DNA of 64,000 nt from DASVCS01 sp036381495 (GCA_036381495.1 DASVCS010000025.1:1-64000), one strand, 5' to 3'. Numbered from the stretch's first letter, positions 1 to 9,551 are shown. Made by a program: numbers and translations. Notes: a model not told the origin generated them from the sequence alone.

Positions 1-1571
1 CGGACCCGGGCGACTTCGCGTTCGTGAACTCGGACCTCGCGTTCCGCGGCGACTACGTCTTCCAGGGCGGTTACAACGGCGTGCAGATCTGGGACATCTC
101 GGATCCGCGCCGGCCCACGCTCCGCACCGCGCTGGTCTGCCCGGGCGGGCAAGGCGACGTCTCGGTCTACGGCGACCTGCTCTTCGTCTCCTCACAGGAG
201 ACGCGCGCCCGCATCGACTGCGGCACACAGGGCGTCCCCGAGACCGTCAGCCCCGAGCGGATCCGCGGCATACGCATCTTCGACATCAGCGACCTCGACC
301 ACCCGCGGCAGGTCGCCACCGTGCAGACGTGCCGCGGCTCGCACACCCATACGCTCGTGACCGATCCGGACGACCCGGAGAACATCTACGTCTACGTGCA
401 GGGCACGAGCGCCGTCCGACCGGCCGCCGAGCTCGCCGGCTGTTCCGCGCGCTCGCCGGACGAGGATCCGAACACCTCGTACTTCCGCATCGAGGTGATC
501 CGCGTCCCGCTGGATGCGCCGCAGAACGCGCGCATCGTCAACCGCCCGCGCATCTTCGCCGATGCCCAGACCGGCGAGATCGCGGGACTCTGGCAGGGCG
601 GCAACCACGGCCCCGGAACGCAGGAGACCTCACAGACCAACCAGTGCCACGACATCACCGCCTACCCGGCGATCGGGCTCGCGGGCGGCGCGTGCTCCGG
701 CAACGGCATCCTCCTCGACATCAGCGATCCGGCGAACCCGAAGCGCATTGCGGCGGTCACCGACCCGAACTTCGCCTACTGGCACTCGGCCACGTTCAAC
801 AACGCCGGCACCACGGTCGTCTTCACCGATGAATGGGGCGGCGGCACCGCGCCCCGCTGCCGCGCCACCGACCGGCCGACGTGGGGCGCCGACGCCATCT
901 TCACGCTGAACGGCCGCGAACTCAGCCCGACGCCCGCCGGCTACTTCAAGATCCCCGAGCCGCAGACCGCGGTCGAAAACTGCGTCGCGCACAACGGCTC
1001 GCTGATCCCCGTCCCCGGCCGCGACATCATGGTCCAGGCCTGGTACCAGGGCGGAATCTCCGTCTTCGACTTCACCGACCCCGCGCACCCGGTCGAGATC
1101 GCCTTCTTCGACCGCGGCCCCATGAGCGCGGACAAGCTGATCCTCGGCGGATACTGGTCCGCCTACTGGTACAACGGCCACATCATCGGCTCCGAGATCG
1201 GCCGCGGCATCGACATCTTCGAGCTCCAGCCGAGCGAGTTCCTCACGCAGAACGAGATCGACGCCGCCAGGACCGTGCGCTTCGAGCAGTTCAACCCGCA
1301 ACACCAGCCGAAGATCGTCTGGCCGGCAAGCTTCGTCGTCGCCCGAGCCTACCTCGACCAGCTCATGCGCAACAACGGCATCGCGCCGGACCGCGCACAG
1401 GCCATTGCACGCGAACTCGACCGCGCCGAGGAGTCGCAGGGCGCGCAGCGCCGCGCAGTACTGGCAGAACTCGCCTCGCAACTCGAGCGCGACGCCGCCA
1501 GCGCCGCCGATGCCCAGCGCGTTCGCGCCATCGCATCGGTCGTCAGAGAGCTGGCCGGAATGGCGGGCTGA
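1..1571 (+). CDS. LVIVD-repeat beta-propeller protein, 5' end missing
   Basis: The frame is open to the left edge, so at least 522 residues of a longer protein are present and the GTG at 24 is not a real start. Blade-like repeats recur with the pattern G-(V/I)-x-(I/V)-(W/F)-D-(I/F)-(S/T)-D followed by P-x-x-P, for example VQIWDISDPRRP, IRIFDISDLDHP and ISVFDFTDPAHP. This is the signature of LVIVD-type surface propeller proteins, which are usually secreted and of unknown substrate. His-rich stretches (GSHTHT, GNHGPG) and several cysteines (VCPGG, IDCGTQ, NQCHD) suggest bound metal or disulfides. The last 100 residues are helical and Ala/Arg-rich and do not look like propeller. It ends 64 bases before a strong bidirectional terminator. 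The exact function cannot be told. Confidence 0.75.
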   Translation, partial: DPGDFAFVNSDLAFRGDYVFQGGYNGVQIWDISDPRRPTLRTALVCPGGQGDVSVYGDLLFVSSQETRARIDCGTQGVPETVSPERIRGIRIFDISDLDHPRQVATVQTCRGSHTHTLVTDPDDPENIYVYVQGTSAVRPAAELAGCSARSPDEDPNTSYFRIEVIRVPLDAPQNARIVNRPRIFADAQTGEIAGLWQGGNHGPGTQETSQTNQCHDITAYPAIGLAGGACSGNGILLDISDPANPKRIAAVTDPNFAYWHSATFNNAGTTVVFTDEWGGGTAPRCRATDRPTWGADAIFTLNGRELSPTPAGYFKIPEPQTAVENCVAHNGSLIPVPGRDIMVQAWYQGGISVFDFTDPAHPVEIAFFDRGPMSADKLILGGYWSAYWYNGHIIGSEIGRGIDIFELQPSEFLTQNEIDAARTVRFEQFNPQHQPKIVWPASFVVARAYLDQLMRNNGIAPDRAQAIARELDRAEESQGAQRRAVLAELASQLERDAASAADAQRVRAIASVVRELAGMAG

Positions 1572-1634
1572 CACCGGACCAACGGCCGAGGGCGCACGCG
1601 AGGAGCCCGAACCGAACGGCGCCCTCCCCATGAT

Positions 1635-1666
1635 GATGCCCGCCCGGCAAACGCCGGGCGGGCATC
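1635..1666. terminator. Bidirectional hairpin terminator
   Basis: Perfect 14-bp inverted repeat (1635-1648 with 1653-1666, arm GATGCCCGCCCGGC) closing a 4-base AAAC loop. It sits between two convergent genes, the propeller protein and padR. There is no clear T-tract, as is common in high-GC genomes. Confidence 0.8.
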
Positions 1667-1678
1667 GTCACTTCCCGA

Positions 1679-2014
1679 TCACGGCGTCCCCAGGATCAGT
1701 TCGACCGCCCCCGCGTAGCGCCGCCAACTCGCCTCCTCCTCGCCCAGCGCACGCCGCCCCGCGGCCGTCAGCCGGTAGTACTTCGCACGCCGGTTGTTCT
1801 CGCTCGCCCTCCACTCGCTCTCGATCCACCCCTTGCGCTCCAGACGGTGCAGCGCGGGGTAGAGCGAGCCCTGCCCCACCTGCAACGCGTCCTCCGAGAG
1901 CTGCTGGATCCGCTGGCTCACCCCCCAGCCGTGCATCGGCTCGAGCGAGAGCGTCTTCAGGATCAGCAGGTCGAGCGTGCCCTGTAGCACGTCCGAGGGC
2001 GAGTTCGCGGCCAT
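1679..2014 (-). CDS. PadR family transcriptional regulator
   Basis: A 111-residue winged-helix protein, the usual PadR length. The core SDVLQGTLDLLILKTL at residues 6-21, MHGWG(V/I) near 27 and GSLYPALHRLERKGWI near 49-64 are the classical PadR signature, ending with a short RAKYYRLTAAGRRAL wing and C-terminal helix. I chose the ATG at 2014 because GGAGG lies at 2021-2025 at proper distance and the conserved domain starts here; the longer frame to 2137 adds unrelated Arg-rich sequence. PadR proteins of this short type often stand next to membrane or transporter genes. It is divergent from the large TonB receptor at 2675, separated by 660 bases, so it may regulate that receptor or itself; no ligand can be inferred. 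Confidence 0.9.
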   Translation of the reverse strand: MAANSPSDVLQGTLDLLILKTLSLEPMHGWGVSQRIQQLSEDALQVGQGSLYPALHRLERKGWIESEWRASENNRRAKYYRLTAAGRRALGEEEASWRRYAGAVELILGTP

Positions 2015-2213
2015 GCATCGCCTCCACGCGGTCGTCTTCATCCCCCTGCCCAATCGCGCGAGCAGTATCGCCCGTGTCCTGTCGGATGTCAAGGGGAGAG
2101 CGGCGCCGGCCGTCGCCGGACCGGGCGCGCCGCGCACGGGTCCGGGTGCCGCCGGCGCTCCGCTGCGATGGCGCCGACGGGTCCTGCCCGCGACGGCGTC
2201 GGCGTGCTCTCCC

Positions 2214-2243
2214 TTGACATCGGAACCGTCGCGGCCACATACT
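2214..2243 (+). promoter_or_regulatory. Candidate promoter for the first TonB receptor
   Basis: TTGACA at 2214-2219, 18-base spacer, CATACT at 2238-2243. It points towards the receptor whose start lies 430 bases downstream. The 2244-2674 interval has no convincing gene but several GC-rich inverted repeats, among them GAACGGGCC near 2248 with GGCCCGTTC near 2281. I recognise no riboswitch class there. Confidence 0.4.
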
Positions 2244-2674
2244 CGGCGAACGGGCCGATCGCCCGCTCCGGGCCGGGACCGGCCCGTTCATTCCGATTTC
2301 CGACGATTTCCGGCGTGGGCCGAAGTCGCTCGGCCCAGCAGCAGCACCAGAGTCGTAACAGCAGTCGTACGCGGCGCGTCCGGCGGGATCGGACGCGCGA
2401 CCGCACCTGCGGATCCGCGGGCCGTCGGCGGCCCGACGATCCGCACCACTACCGATCGCCGTGAAACGGCGCGCCGGCCCGACGGCCGCCCGGCGATCCC
2501 GTGCCCGGAGTTCCCAACCGAGCAACGCTGCTCGAGCCGACCCGACCGACGAACGTTCGGGGCGGGTCGCAAGCGCCGTGCGGCCGGTGCGCCGCGCGGG
2601 CCTGCCCCATGGCGGCGACCGTGATCGGAGCGGTGCGCGCGCCGGGGGGCGTAGAACCCTTACCACGGAGGCTG

Positions 2675-5509
2675 ATGATGAGACGGTACGGGTGTCAGTC
2701 GAACCGGCGTCGGCGCATTCCCGCCGCGGCCGGTGCCGTCGTGGTCGTGCTGGGTCTGGCCACGGCGTTCTCCAATGCGTGGGCGCAGGAGGGCGCGGTG
2801 CTTCGTGGCCGCGTGACGAACGAGGTCGGCGCGGCCCTCTCGGGCGCCGAGGTCGTCCTCACGGCGGCCGAGCGCAGCACCTTCACGCGGGCGGATGGCA
2901 GCTACGTGCTCACGGAGCTCGAGCCGGGCACGTACACGATCGAGGTCCACATGATCGGGTTCCGGAGCGCCACCGCGGAAGTGACGCTGGCCGCCGGGCA
3001 GCAGGCGGTCCGGGACTTCAGCCTGGTGTCGGATCCGCTCAAGCTCGATGCCGTCGTCGTGACCGGCACGCAGGTGCCGCGGGTCAAGCTGGACGCCAGC
3101 GTCGCGGTCACGGTGCTCTCGAACGAGGACGTCAACCAGGCCGCGCCGCGCAGCACCACCGAGATGCTGCGCTTCGTCCCGGGCTTCACGCGCGTCGAGA
3201 GCTCGGGCGGCGAGGTGAACCAGAACATCAGCATGCGGGGGATCCTCGGCGTCGAGTACGTCATGTTCATGGAGGACGGGCTGCCGGTCTTCCCCACCAT
3301 GCACACCTTCTTCATGAACGCGGACAACCTGTTCCGCCCCGACGAGAACATCCAGCGCGTCGAGGTCGTGCGCGGCGGTTCGTCGGCGCTCTTCGGCTCC
3401 AACACGCCGGGCGCGATCATCAACTTCATCAACCGCACGGGCGGCCCCGAGCTGTCGGGCTCCATGAAGGCGACCGCCGGAACCGATGGCCTCGCCCGCT
3501 ACGACTTCAACGTCAACGGCCCGATGGGCGACGCCTGGCGATTCAACGTGGGCGGCTTCTACCGCTACGACCACGGCGTGCGCGACCCGGGTTACCCGGG
3601 GATCCGCGGCGGGCAGCTCAAGGCGAGCGTGACGCGGCTGCTCGAGCGCGGCCACATCCGCGCGTCGCTCAAAATGATCGATGACCGCAACCAGTTCATC
3701 CTGCCGCTGCCGTTCCGGAATCCGGCCGACCCGGACTATGTCCCCGGCTTCTCCGACTACGGCGCGATGAACACCCGCGAGGGCAACCACATCCGCGTGC
3801 CCACGCCCGTCGGCGAGCTCGAGCTGCCGCTGGACGACGGACTGCGCACCAAGGCCTACTGGCTGACCGCCGATGCCGGCTTCGACTTCGACAACGGCTG
3901 GCACATCCAGAACACGGCGCAGATCATGTCGAACGACCAGGGGTGGAACGCGATCGTGCCGGTCGACGTCATGGACGCGGATGCCTTCGTCCGCAGCTTC
4001 CTCGAGCAGACCTACGGGAACCACTACAAGAGCGTCCTCCAGGCGCAGGGCTCTCTCCCGGCGGATGACCAGCTCGCGGAGATCGCGGAAGGCCAGAAGT
4101 TCATCATCTCGGCGCCGTCGTTCGACTACCGGTTCATCTACACGAACCACTTCGACGCCGCGGGGAACCCGCTGCCGTTCAACGGGGGCGGCAACGGGTA
4201 TGTCGCGCCGGCGGGCGAGTGGCACGTCGAGAAGCCGATGTCGGCGTTCCAGAACCAGTTCCAGGTGAGCAAGACGCTGGGCGCGCACAGCCTCTCGGCC
4301 GGCGTGTACTTCGCGAATTACAGCCAGACGAACCGCTGGTACTTCACGGACATCCTGATGGACGTGCGGGACAACCCGCGGTTCCTGGATCTGATCGTCG
4401 ACCAGGCGCAGCTCGAGTACCGCTACATCGACCCGACGACGGGTGACGAGACCTCGCAGGTGGTCACGATCGACGACCTCGACGCGACGCGGAACGGGTT
4501 CCGGCGCTACCTCTCGAACTACGTCAACGGCTCCGGGCAGGCCACGGTCTTCTCGGCGGTGCTGGGCGGTGCGTTCCAGCTCACGGACCGGCTGCGGACC
4601 GACCTCGGCGTGCGCTGGGAGTACAACGACTTCGTGCAGAGCGCGGAGAACACGGCGCCGGTCGACATGGACGGCAATGCCACGACGCTCTTCGACGTCG
4701 AGCCGTGGGGGAACCGGACGTTCCGTCATTTCGCCCGCAGCCTGAACGACTGGGCGGCCTCGATCGGACTGAACTACGAGGTCAACGACCAGCTCTCGAT
4801 CTACGCGCAGGGCGGCCGCGCGTACAAGATGCCGGCGCTCGACGAGTTCCTGAACGCCGCGGCCGAGGAGCAGGTCGAGCTGTTCGACGCGCGTCAGACC
4901 TTGAGCGGCGAGGGCGGCGTGAAGTTCGCTTCCGACCGGTTCGGCTTCACGGCCAACGGGTTCTACACGCTGCTCAAGAACATCGTCGGCCAGGGCGCGG
5001 TCGTCGACGCCAACGGGAACACGACGTGGGTGATCAACACCGCGCCGGAGAACCGGTCGTACGGTCTCGAGCTCGAGGCCTCGGCCCAGGTCGCCGAGGG
5101 GCTCCAGCTCCTGGGCAACGGCACGCTCCTGAAGGCCGAGCTGGGGAGCGGCGCCGGCGCCGATATCGGGAGCTGGATCAACGGCGTGCCTCCCGTGATC
5201 GGCAACCTGGCGGCGATCTTCTCCCGATCGAACGTCCAACTCATGGCCGACTGGCACTACGTTGGGCGGCGCTTCACCGACTTCCAGAACAATCTCCGCC
5301 TGCCGGCCTACAACTACACGAACCTGGGCGCGACGTACGCCATCCCGGGGACGGGCGTCACCGTCACGGCCAACCTGCTCAACGTCTTCCAGTCGAAGGG
5401 GTTGGAGGAGGGCAACCCGCGGCTGGTCACCGGGCCGACGAGCAGCCTGTTCCTCGCGCGCCCGATCTTGCCCCGACGCCTCACCGCGTCGTTGCAGTAC
5501 ACGTTCTGA
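2675..5509 (+). CDS. TonB-dependent receptor with carboxypeptidase-regulatory N-domain
   Basis: A 944-residue outer-membrane receptor. Residues about 1-40 form a basic n-region and signal peptide ending near SNAWAQ; residues 42-120 are a CarboxypepD_reg-like beta-sandwich (LRGRVTNEVGAALSGAEVVL); the plug follows with DAVVVTGTQVPRVKLDASVAVTV and the typical IQRVEVVRGGSSALFGSNTPGAIINF; the rest is a 22-strand-type barrel ending in Phe (LTASLQYTF). Such receptors import a bulky ligand with TonB energy; the ligand is not evident. GGAGG at 2667-2671 fits either the ATG at 2675 or the adjacent one at 2678. The neighbour upstream is a divergent PadR gene, and downstream lies a secreted glycosidase-like protein, so a carbohydrate ligand is possible but unproven. 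Confidence 0.9.
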   Translation: MMRRYGCQSNRRRRIPAAAGAVVVVLGLATAFSNAWAQEGAVLRGRVTNEVGAALSGAEVVLTAAERSTFTRADGSYVLTELEPGTYTIEVHMIGFRSATAEVTLAAGQQAVRDFSLVSDPLKLDAVVVTGTQVPRVKLDASVAVTVLSNEDVNQAAPRSTTEMLRFVPGFTRVESSGGEVNQNISMRGILGVEYVMFMEDGLPVFPTMHTFFMNADNLFRPDENIQRVEVVRGGSSALFGSNTPGAIINFINRTGGPELSGSMKATAGTDGLARYDFNVNGPMGDAWRFNVGGFYRYDHGVRDPGYPGIRGGQLKASVTRLLERGHIRASLKMIDDRNQFILPLPFRNPADPDYVPGFSDYGAMNTREGNHIRVPTPVGELELPLDDGLRTKAYWLTADAGFDFDNGWHIQNTAQIMSNDQGWNAIVPVDVMDADAFVRSFLEQTYGNHYKSVLQAQGSLPADDQLAEIAEGQKFIISAPSFDYRFIYTNHFDAAGNPLPFNGGGNGYVAPAGEWHVEKPMSAFQNQFQVSKTLGAHSLSAGVYFANYSQTNRWYFTDILMDVRDNPRFLDLIVDQAQLEYRYIDPTTGDETSQVVTIDDLDATRNGFRRYLSNYVNGSGQATVFSAVLGGAFQLTDRLRTDLGVRWEYNDFVQSAENTAPVDMDGNATTLFDVEPWGNRTFRHFARSLNDWAASIGLNYEVNDQLSIYAQGGRAYKMPALDEFLNAAAEEQVELFDARQTLSGEGGVKFASDRFGFTANGFYTLLKNIVGQGAVVDANGNTTWVINTAPENRSYGLELEASAQVAEGLQLLGNGTLLKAELGSGAGADIGSWINGVPPVIGNLAAIFSRSNVQLMADWHYVGRRFTDFQNNLRLPAYNYTNLGATYAIPGTGVTVTANLLNVFQSKGLEEGNPRLVTGPTSSLFLARPILPRRLTASLQYTF

Positions 5510-5522
5510 CCCTTCCGCGCGC

Positions 5523-5612
5523 GGGCTGGGGCTGGGGTGGCGGAGGGAGGAATGCCACCGGAGCGGCCGGGAACGGGAGCGCGAGCTCCCGTTCCCGGCC
5601 CCAGCCCCGGCC
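5523..5612. repeat. G-rich hexamer repeat folding into nested hairpins
   Basis: After the receptor stop the sequence holds GGGCTGGGGCTGG, then a small hairpin (GGTGGC at 5536-5541 with GCCACC at 5554-5559), then a perfect 16-bp inverted repeat (5565-5580 with 5585-5600, 4-base loop) built of GGGAAC and GGGAGC units. The outer GGGCTGGGGCTGG can pair almost perfectly with CCAGCCCCGGCC after the last arm. It could act as a terminator for the receptor and belongs to the same family as repeats at 23.1, 47.0, 56.7 and 60.1 kb. Confidence 0.75.
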
Positions 5613-5631
5613 TGGCGGCGCCCGATCGTGA

Positions 5632-8178
5632 ATGATTAATATGAACATGCTCGCGCTTCTGGTGACGGTGCACGCGATGACGCAGGTGATGGCGCCGCCG
5701 GCGCGTGTCGCGCCGGTGCTCGAGTTCCCGGAGGCCGGGCTGGATGACCCGGCCGCGTACGAGGGCTACCGCACGCGCTTCTGGCGCGACGCCGCCGGCA
5801 ACGCGTTCCAGGTCTACATCGATCAACGCGGCGGGCGGGTGGTCCACGTCTGGGCGGACGCGCTCGACGAGAGTGTCGGCTTCACGGCGCGGGATCTGGC
5901 CGGACGACCCGCGCTCCTCGAGTGGAGTGGCGCCGAGGCGGAGGTCTCGGAGGCCGACGGCGTGCGTGCCGTCGCGTACACGCTCGAAGCGCCCTCGCCG
6001 GTCCGGCTCGGACATTTCCTGCTCGGCTCGATGCGCGTCGAGCGTGACTTCCAGTACGCCGAGGCGCACCTGCGGCCGTTCGATGCGCCGCCGTTCCGTC
6101 TCGAGGCGCTGGTCCGCCTGATCGACAACATCGCGCGGCTCGATGCCGCGGAGCGGCAGACGCACCTGGCGCTGCTGGATGCCGCGGACCCGGACGAGCT
6201 GCGCGCACGTCTCGAACCGGCGGTCTCGCTCATCGACGACGCCGGCCGACGCGTGCTCCGCGTCGCGCACACATCGTTGGACGGCCGCAACCACATGACG
6301 CTCGAGGTAGCCGTGGACGCCGCGTCCGCGCTCCTCGAGCACGACGGCCGCACGGCGCTCATCCGCTCGCGCGACGGCGCGCCGGTCCGGCTCCACATCC
6401 GGGTCACGACCGACGCGCCGGCGCTCCACCCACTGGCGCGGGACGAGATCTTCAACTCCGCGTTCCTGGCCTTCTACACCGACGCACGCGACGCCTACGA
6501 GCGAGCGCTGGCCGTGGCGCCGTCCGCGCGCGGCGCGGAGGAGCGGGCGCGGATCCTCCGCTTCCGGCGGCTCGAGCGCGCCGTCCGCAGCACGGAGCTG
6601 CTCGCGTCCCGCGAGAAGCTGATGGCCGGAATGCCGAACTACGCTACCTACTTCGGCCGCGACGTGCTGATGGCCGCGCTCATGATGGAGCCGGTCTGGA
6701 CGGACGCCATGCGGGAGCACGTGATCGCCAGCGTACTGCGCAAGCTCTCGCCCAGGGGCGAGGTCAGCCACGAGGAGGCGCTGGGCGGCCAGGCGATCCG
6801 GGAGAACGCGGCGGCGTACAACGCGCTGATGGAAATGTACTTCCGGGGCGGCGCCGGCCGCGACACGCTGCTCGCCGACGCCCGCGCGCGCCTCGCCGGG
6901 CTCCAGGCGGTCCGCGAGACCTACCGCATGATCGATGACGACTACCAGTTCCCCGTTCTCGTGGCGCGCTACCTCGGGGATGCGGACGTCCCGGCCGAGC
7001 GGAAGCGCGCGTTCCTCGCCGCGCCGGCACGCGCGGACGGCGGACCGAGCCGCCTCACGCTCCTGCTGCGTAACCTGGCGCACGTGGCGCGGACGACGGC
7101 GCCGTATGCCGACGATCCACACCCCGAGCACCTGATCGGCTTCCCGCGGCGGGACACCACCCACTGGGCCTCCGCGAGCTGGCGCGACAGCGGCGCGGGA
7201 TACGCGAACGGCCGCTATGCGCTGGACGTCAACGCCATCTGGGCGCCGGAAGCGCTCGAAGCGCTGGATACCATCCGCACCGCGCTCCGCGAGCTGGCGT
7301 ACGGTGCGGCGGCGCTCGAGCGAGCGGCGCCCGGGATCCGGGGCGGCCGGCTCGCGCGCTACCTCCGCGACCCGGCGGCGCTGCGCGCTGCGACGCGGGT
7401 CTGGAAGGGCGCGGCGCGGCACTTCGCCGTCCGGCTGGATGCGCGCGAGGTCGAGGAGCGGGTCGCCGCGAAGCTCGCCTGGATGCCCACGCCGGAACGA
7501 CGCTACGGCGAACGGGTGCTTCGCTCCGATCCGCTCCAGGGCGATACGCTGTGGTTCCTCGCGCTCGCGCTCGACTCGGTCGGCCGCCCGATCCCGGTGG
7601 CGAACACGGACCCCGCCGTGCGGTTGCTCCTGGACGACGTCGTCGGCGACGTGCGTGCCGGCCGCGTCCCACCGGAACGGGCGTTCCGCGCGCTGCGCGT
7701 GTTCCTGCTGCCGTACCCGGTCGGGCTCTTCATCGACGACGTCGGCCCGGTCATCGCGAACGACGCGTACGCGGGCCGTGCGGTCTGGGAGGCCTTCGAC
7801 CGCGACCGCTACCACTCGCCCCGCACCGTCTGGGGCCGCGAGGTCAATCTGCTCCTGCTCGGCCTGGCACGGCAGATCCAGGGCGCGGTGCGCCCGGACG
7901 GCACGCCGCGCGACCCCTCTCTCGCGCCGCTCGTCCACGACCTCACCGCAGCACTGCACACCGTGCTCGATGCCGTCGAGGCATCGGGTCTCAAGCACAG
8001 CGAGCTGTGGAGCTACCGCGTCGTCGACGGCGACATGGCGGCGGCCCGCTACCCGACCAGCACCGACATCCAGCTCTGGAACGTGACCGACCTCGCGGTC
8101 CAGTACACGCTGTCTCGGCTGCCCACACCGGCGGCTGCGGGTGCCGAGAGCGCGCCCGCGCCCGGTGGGTTCGACTGA
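5632..8178 (+). CDS. Secreted six-hairpin glycosidase-like protein
   Basis: An 848-residue protein with a short hydrophobic N-terminus (MNMLALLVTVHAMTQVM) that looks like a weak signal peptide lacking basic residues. The N-terminal half is beta-rich. From about residue 315 the sequence is helical and contains MPNYATYFGRDVLMAAL, which resembles the PW(F/Y)xxxFGRD motif of the amylo-alpha-1,6-glucosidase/six-hairpin glycosidase fold, and later GFPRRDTTHWASASWRDSG and NGRYALDVNAIWAPEAL, which could carry catalytic acids. I therefore place it near GDE-C-like enzymes, but no close family is recognised. The start has no clear Shine-Dalgarno sequence; in-frame ATGs at 5632, 5641 and 5647 are possible. 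It follows the TonB receptor after the hairpin repeat and could handle the receptor's ligand. Confidence 0.6.
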   Translation: MINMNMLALLVTVHAMTQVMAPPARVAPVLEFPEAGLDDPAAYEGYRTRFWRDAAGNAFQVYIDQRGGRVVHVWADALDESVGFTARDLAGRPALLEWSGAEAEVSEADGVRAVAYTLEAPSPVRLGHFLLGSMRVERDFQYAEAHLRPFDAPPFRLEALVRLIDNIARLDAAERQTHLALLDAADPDELRARLEPAVSLIDDAGRRVLRVAHTSLDGRNHMTLEVAVDAASALLEHDGRTALIRSRDGAPVRLHIRVTTDAPALHPLARDEIFNSAFLAFYTDARDAYERALAVAPSARGAEERARILRFRRLERAVRSTELLASREKLMAGMPNYATYFGRDVLMAALMMEPVWTDAMREHVIASVLRKLSPRGEVSHEEALGGQAIRENAAAYNALMEMYFRGGAGRDTLLADARARLAGLQAVRETYRMIDDDYQFPVLVARYLGDADVPAERKRAFLAAPARADGGPSRLTLLLRNLAHVARTTAPYADDPHPEHLIGFPRRDTTHWASASWRDSGAGYANGRYALDVNAIWAPEALEALDTIRTALRELAYGAAALERAAPGIRGGRLARYLRDPAALRAATRVWKGAARHFAVRLDAREVEERVAAKLAWMPTPERRYGERVLRSDPLQGDTLWFLALALDSVGRPIPVANTDPAVRLLLDDVVGDVRAGRVPPERAFRALRVFLLPYPVGLFIDDVGPVIANDAYAGRAVWEAFDRDRYHSPRTVWGREVNLLLLGLARQIQGAVRPDGTPRDPSLAPLVHDLTAALHTVLDAVEASGLKHSELWSYRVVDGDMAAARYPTSTDIQLWNVTDLAVQYTLSRLPTPAAAGAESAPAPGGFD

Positions 8179-8268
8179 TCAGGACGACCGGATGGTGGGG
8201 GTGGTCGAGGATCGCCCCCCCGTACGGACGCCGCGGCCCAGCGGGCCACCGCCTTCCTTGAACGGATT

Positions 8269-8286
8269 CTCCCGCGGCCGCGGGAG
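8269..8286. terminator. Self-complementary GC palindrome between convergent genes
   Basis: CTCCCGCGGCCGCGGGAG is a perfect 18-base palindrome in the 152-base gap between the glycosidase-like gene and the fic gene. It may act as a bidirectional terminator, although it has no loop and no T-tract. Confidence 0.4.
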
Positions 8287-8330
8287 GTCGCGCTGCGGTT
8301 GTGGGATGGCAGTGTGCCGCGGAGCAGGCC

Positions 8331-9551
8331 TCACGGCGCAGGCCGCGCGCCGGCCGGGCTCGGCAGCCTGCCGGCCTCGAGCCCCGCGAGCAGGTCGAGC
8401 AGCCCCACGGCCTCCCACGACCGGTTCCGCCGCGACCGGGACAGCGGCATCAGGATCCCGGCGGATTCCAGTTGCCGGAGCGCCTGGTAGACCGACGGTT
8501 TCGACCGCCCCGTCGCCGCAGCGGCCACCGGTGCGGTGATCAGCGGGTGGGCGGGCAAGACCTCGATCACGGCCCAAGCAGCCGCATCGGCGCGCGGCGC
8601 ATCCGACAGGGCCGCGAGCTGTGCTCGCCATCGGGCGCCCAACTCGTGAACCGCCTCGAGATACGCCGCTGCGAGATGCGCGGCGCTGGCCGCAGCACCC
8701 GCGAACTGTTCGACCCACTCGACGACGCGATCGTCTCGGAAGCGGCCGAGGCCGTCGATGTAACGATCCCGCGCGCCGGCCAGGATCACGCTGATCGGTG
8801 GCACGTAGGCCGGCGCGATCTTGCGACGTCGTAGCACAACGTGGATCAGCGCCCGACCGGTGCGGCCGTTCCCGTCATCGAACGGATGGATCGTCTCGAA
8901 CTGGGCATGGACGAGCGCCGCCTGCACGAGCGGAGGGAGCACCTCCTCGTTCACCGCGTCGCACAGGTCCTCCAGGAGCGGCCCCACGTACTCCGGAGGC
9001 GGCGGCACGAAGTCGGCGCCACACGGGTTGTAGTCGTTGCCGCCGATCCAGTTCTGGCCGCTCCGGATCCGCCCCGCGACATGCGCGTTCGGTGCCCCCG
9101 CCATGAGCCGGCGATGAATCGCGCGGATCTCGTCCACGCTGAACCGCTCCACGACCGCCGCCTCATGCACCGCCAGCTCCATCGCATCGATGTTGGCCAG
9201 CACCTCCAGCGCGGTGGGACCCGCACGACCACCCGATTCCGCACGAGCTTCCGCGCGCGCCAGCTCACGGACGCCGAGTTGCAAGCCCTCGACCTTCGAG
9301 GACGCGATGGACTCCGTCCGGAGCAGCAACCGCGCCAGCGGCGCAAGTGCTGGTTGCGCCGCGTCGTTCAGGCTCCGGATGGCCGCCTCGGCCTCCGATA
9401 CGATGCCCGCGACCTCGGCCGGCAAGTTCAACGACATCCCCATGAGGCCATCCGGGATGAACGCCTCGTACCTGCATGCCCGCCGGTACCTTGCAGGCGC
9501 GTACAGCGTCGGGTCGTATCGCCAGGTCAGCGATACGCGGCGGCCGGGCAT
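8331..9551 (-). CDS. Fic family protein with C-terminal winged helix
   Basis: A 406-residue Fic protein. The catalytic loop HPFDDGNGRTGR (about residues 217-228) is intact and matches HPFx(D/E)GNGRxxR, so AMP or another nucleotide moiety could be transferred to a target hydroxyl. An N-terminal SSKVEG near residue 84 matches the inhibitory (S/T)xxxE(G/N) helix, making this a self-inhibited class II Fic protein. The last 90 residues (LITAPVAAAATGRSKPSVYQALRQLESAGIL) read as a winged helix, as in stand-alone Fic-HTH proteins that may bind DNA. The ATG at 9551 has GGAGGG about 5 bases upstream. Just upstream is a 10-bp inverted repeat that could be its operator. No toxin-antitoxin partner is adjacent. 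Confidence 0.93.
   Translation of the reverse strand: MPGRRVSLTWRYDPTLYAPARYRRACRYEAFIPDGLMGMSLNLPAEVAGIVSEAEAAIRSLNDAAQPALAPLARLLLRTESIASSKVEGLQLGVRELARAEARAESGGRAGPTALEVLANIDAMELAVHEAAVVERFSVDEIRAIHRRLMAGAPNAHVAGRIRSGQNWIGGNDYNPCGADFVPPPPEYVGPLLEDLCDAVNEEVLPPLVQAALVHAQFETIHPFDDGNGRTGRALIHVVLRRRKIAPAYVPPISVILAGARDRYIDGLGRFRDDRVVEWVEQFAGAAASAAHLAAAYLEAVHELGARWRAQLAALSDAPRADAAAWAVIEVLPAHPLITAPVAAAATGRSKPSVYQALRQLESAGILMPLSRSRRNRSWEAVGLLDLLAGLEAGRLPSPAGARPAP

Noticed and set aside
2660..5257. Long minus-strand frame of 865 codons opposite the first TonB receptor
   Set aside because: Its product is Arg/Val/Glu-rich and has no domain, while the plus-strand frame is a complete receptor; high GC leaves antisense frames open.
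8179..8330. tRNA-like folding in the gap after the glycosidase-like gene
   Set aside because: Only a GC palindrome is present; no cloverleaf, T-loop or anticodon arm was found here or in the other gaps.
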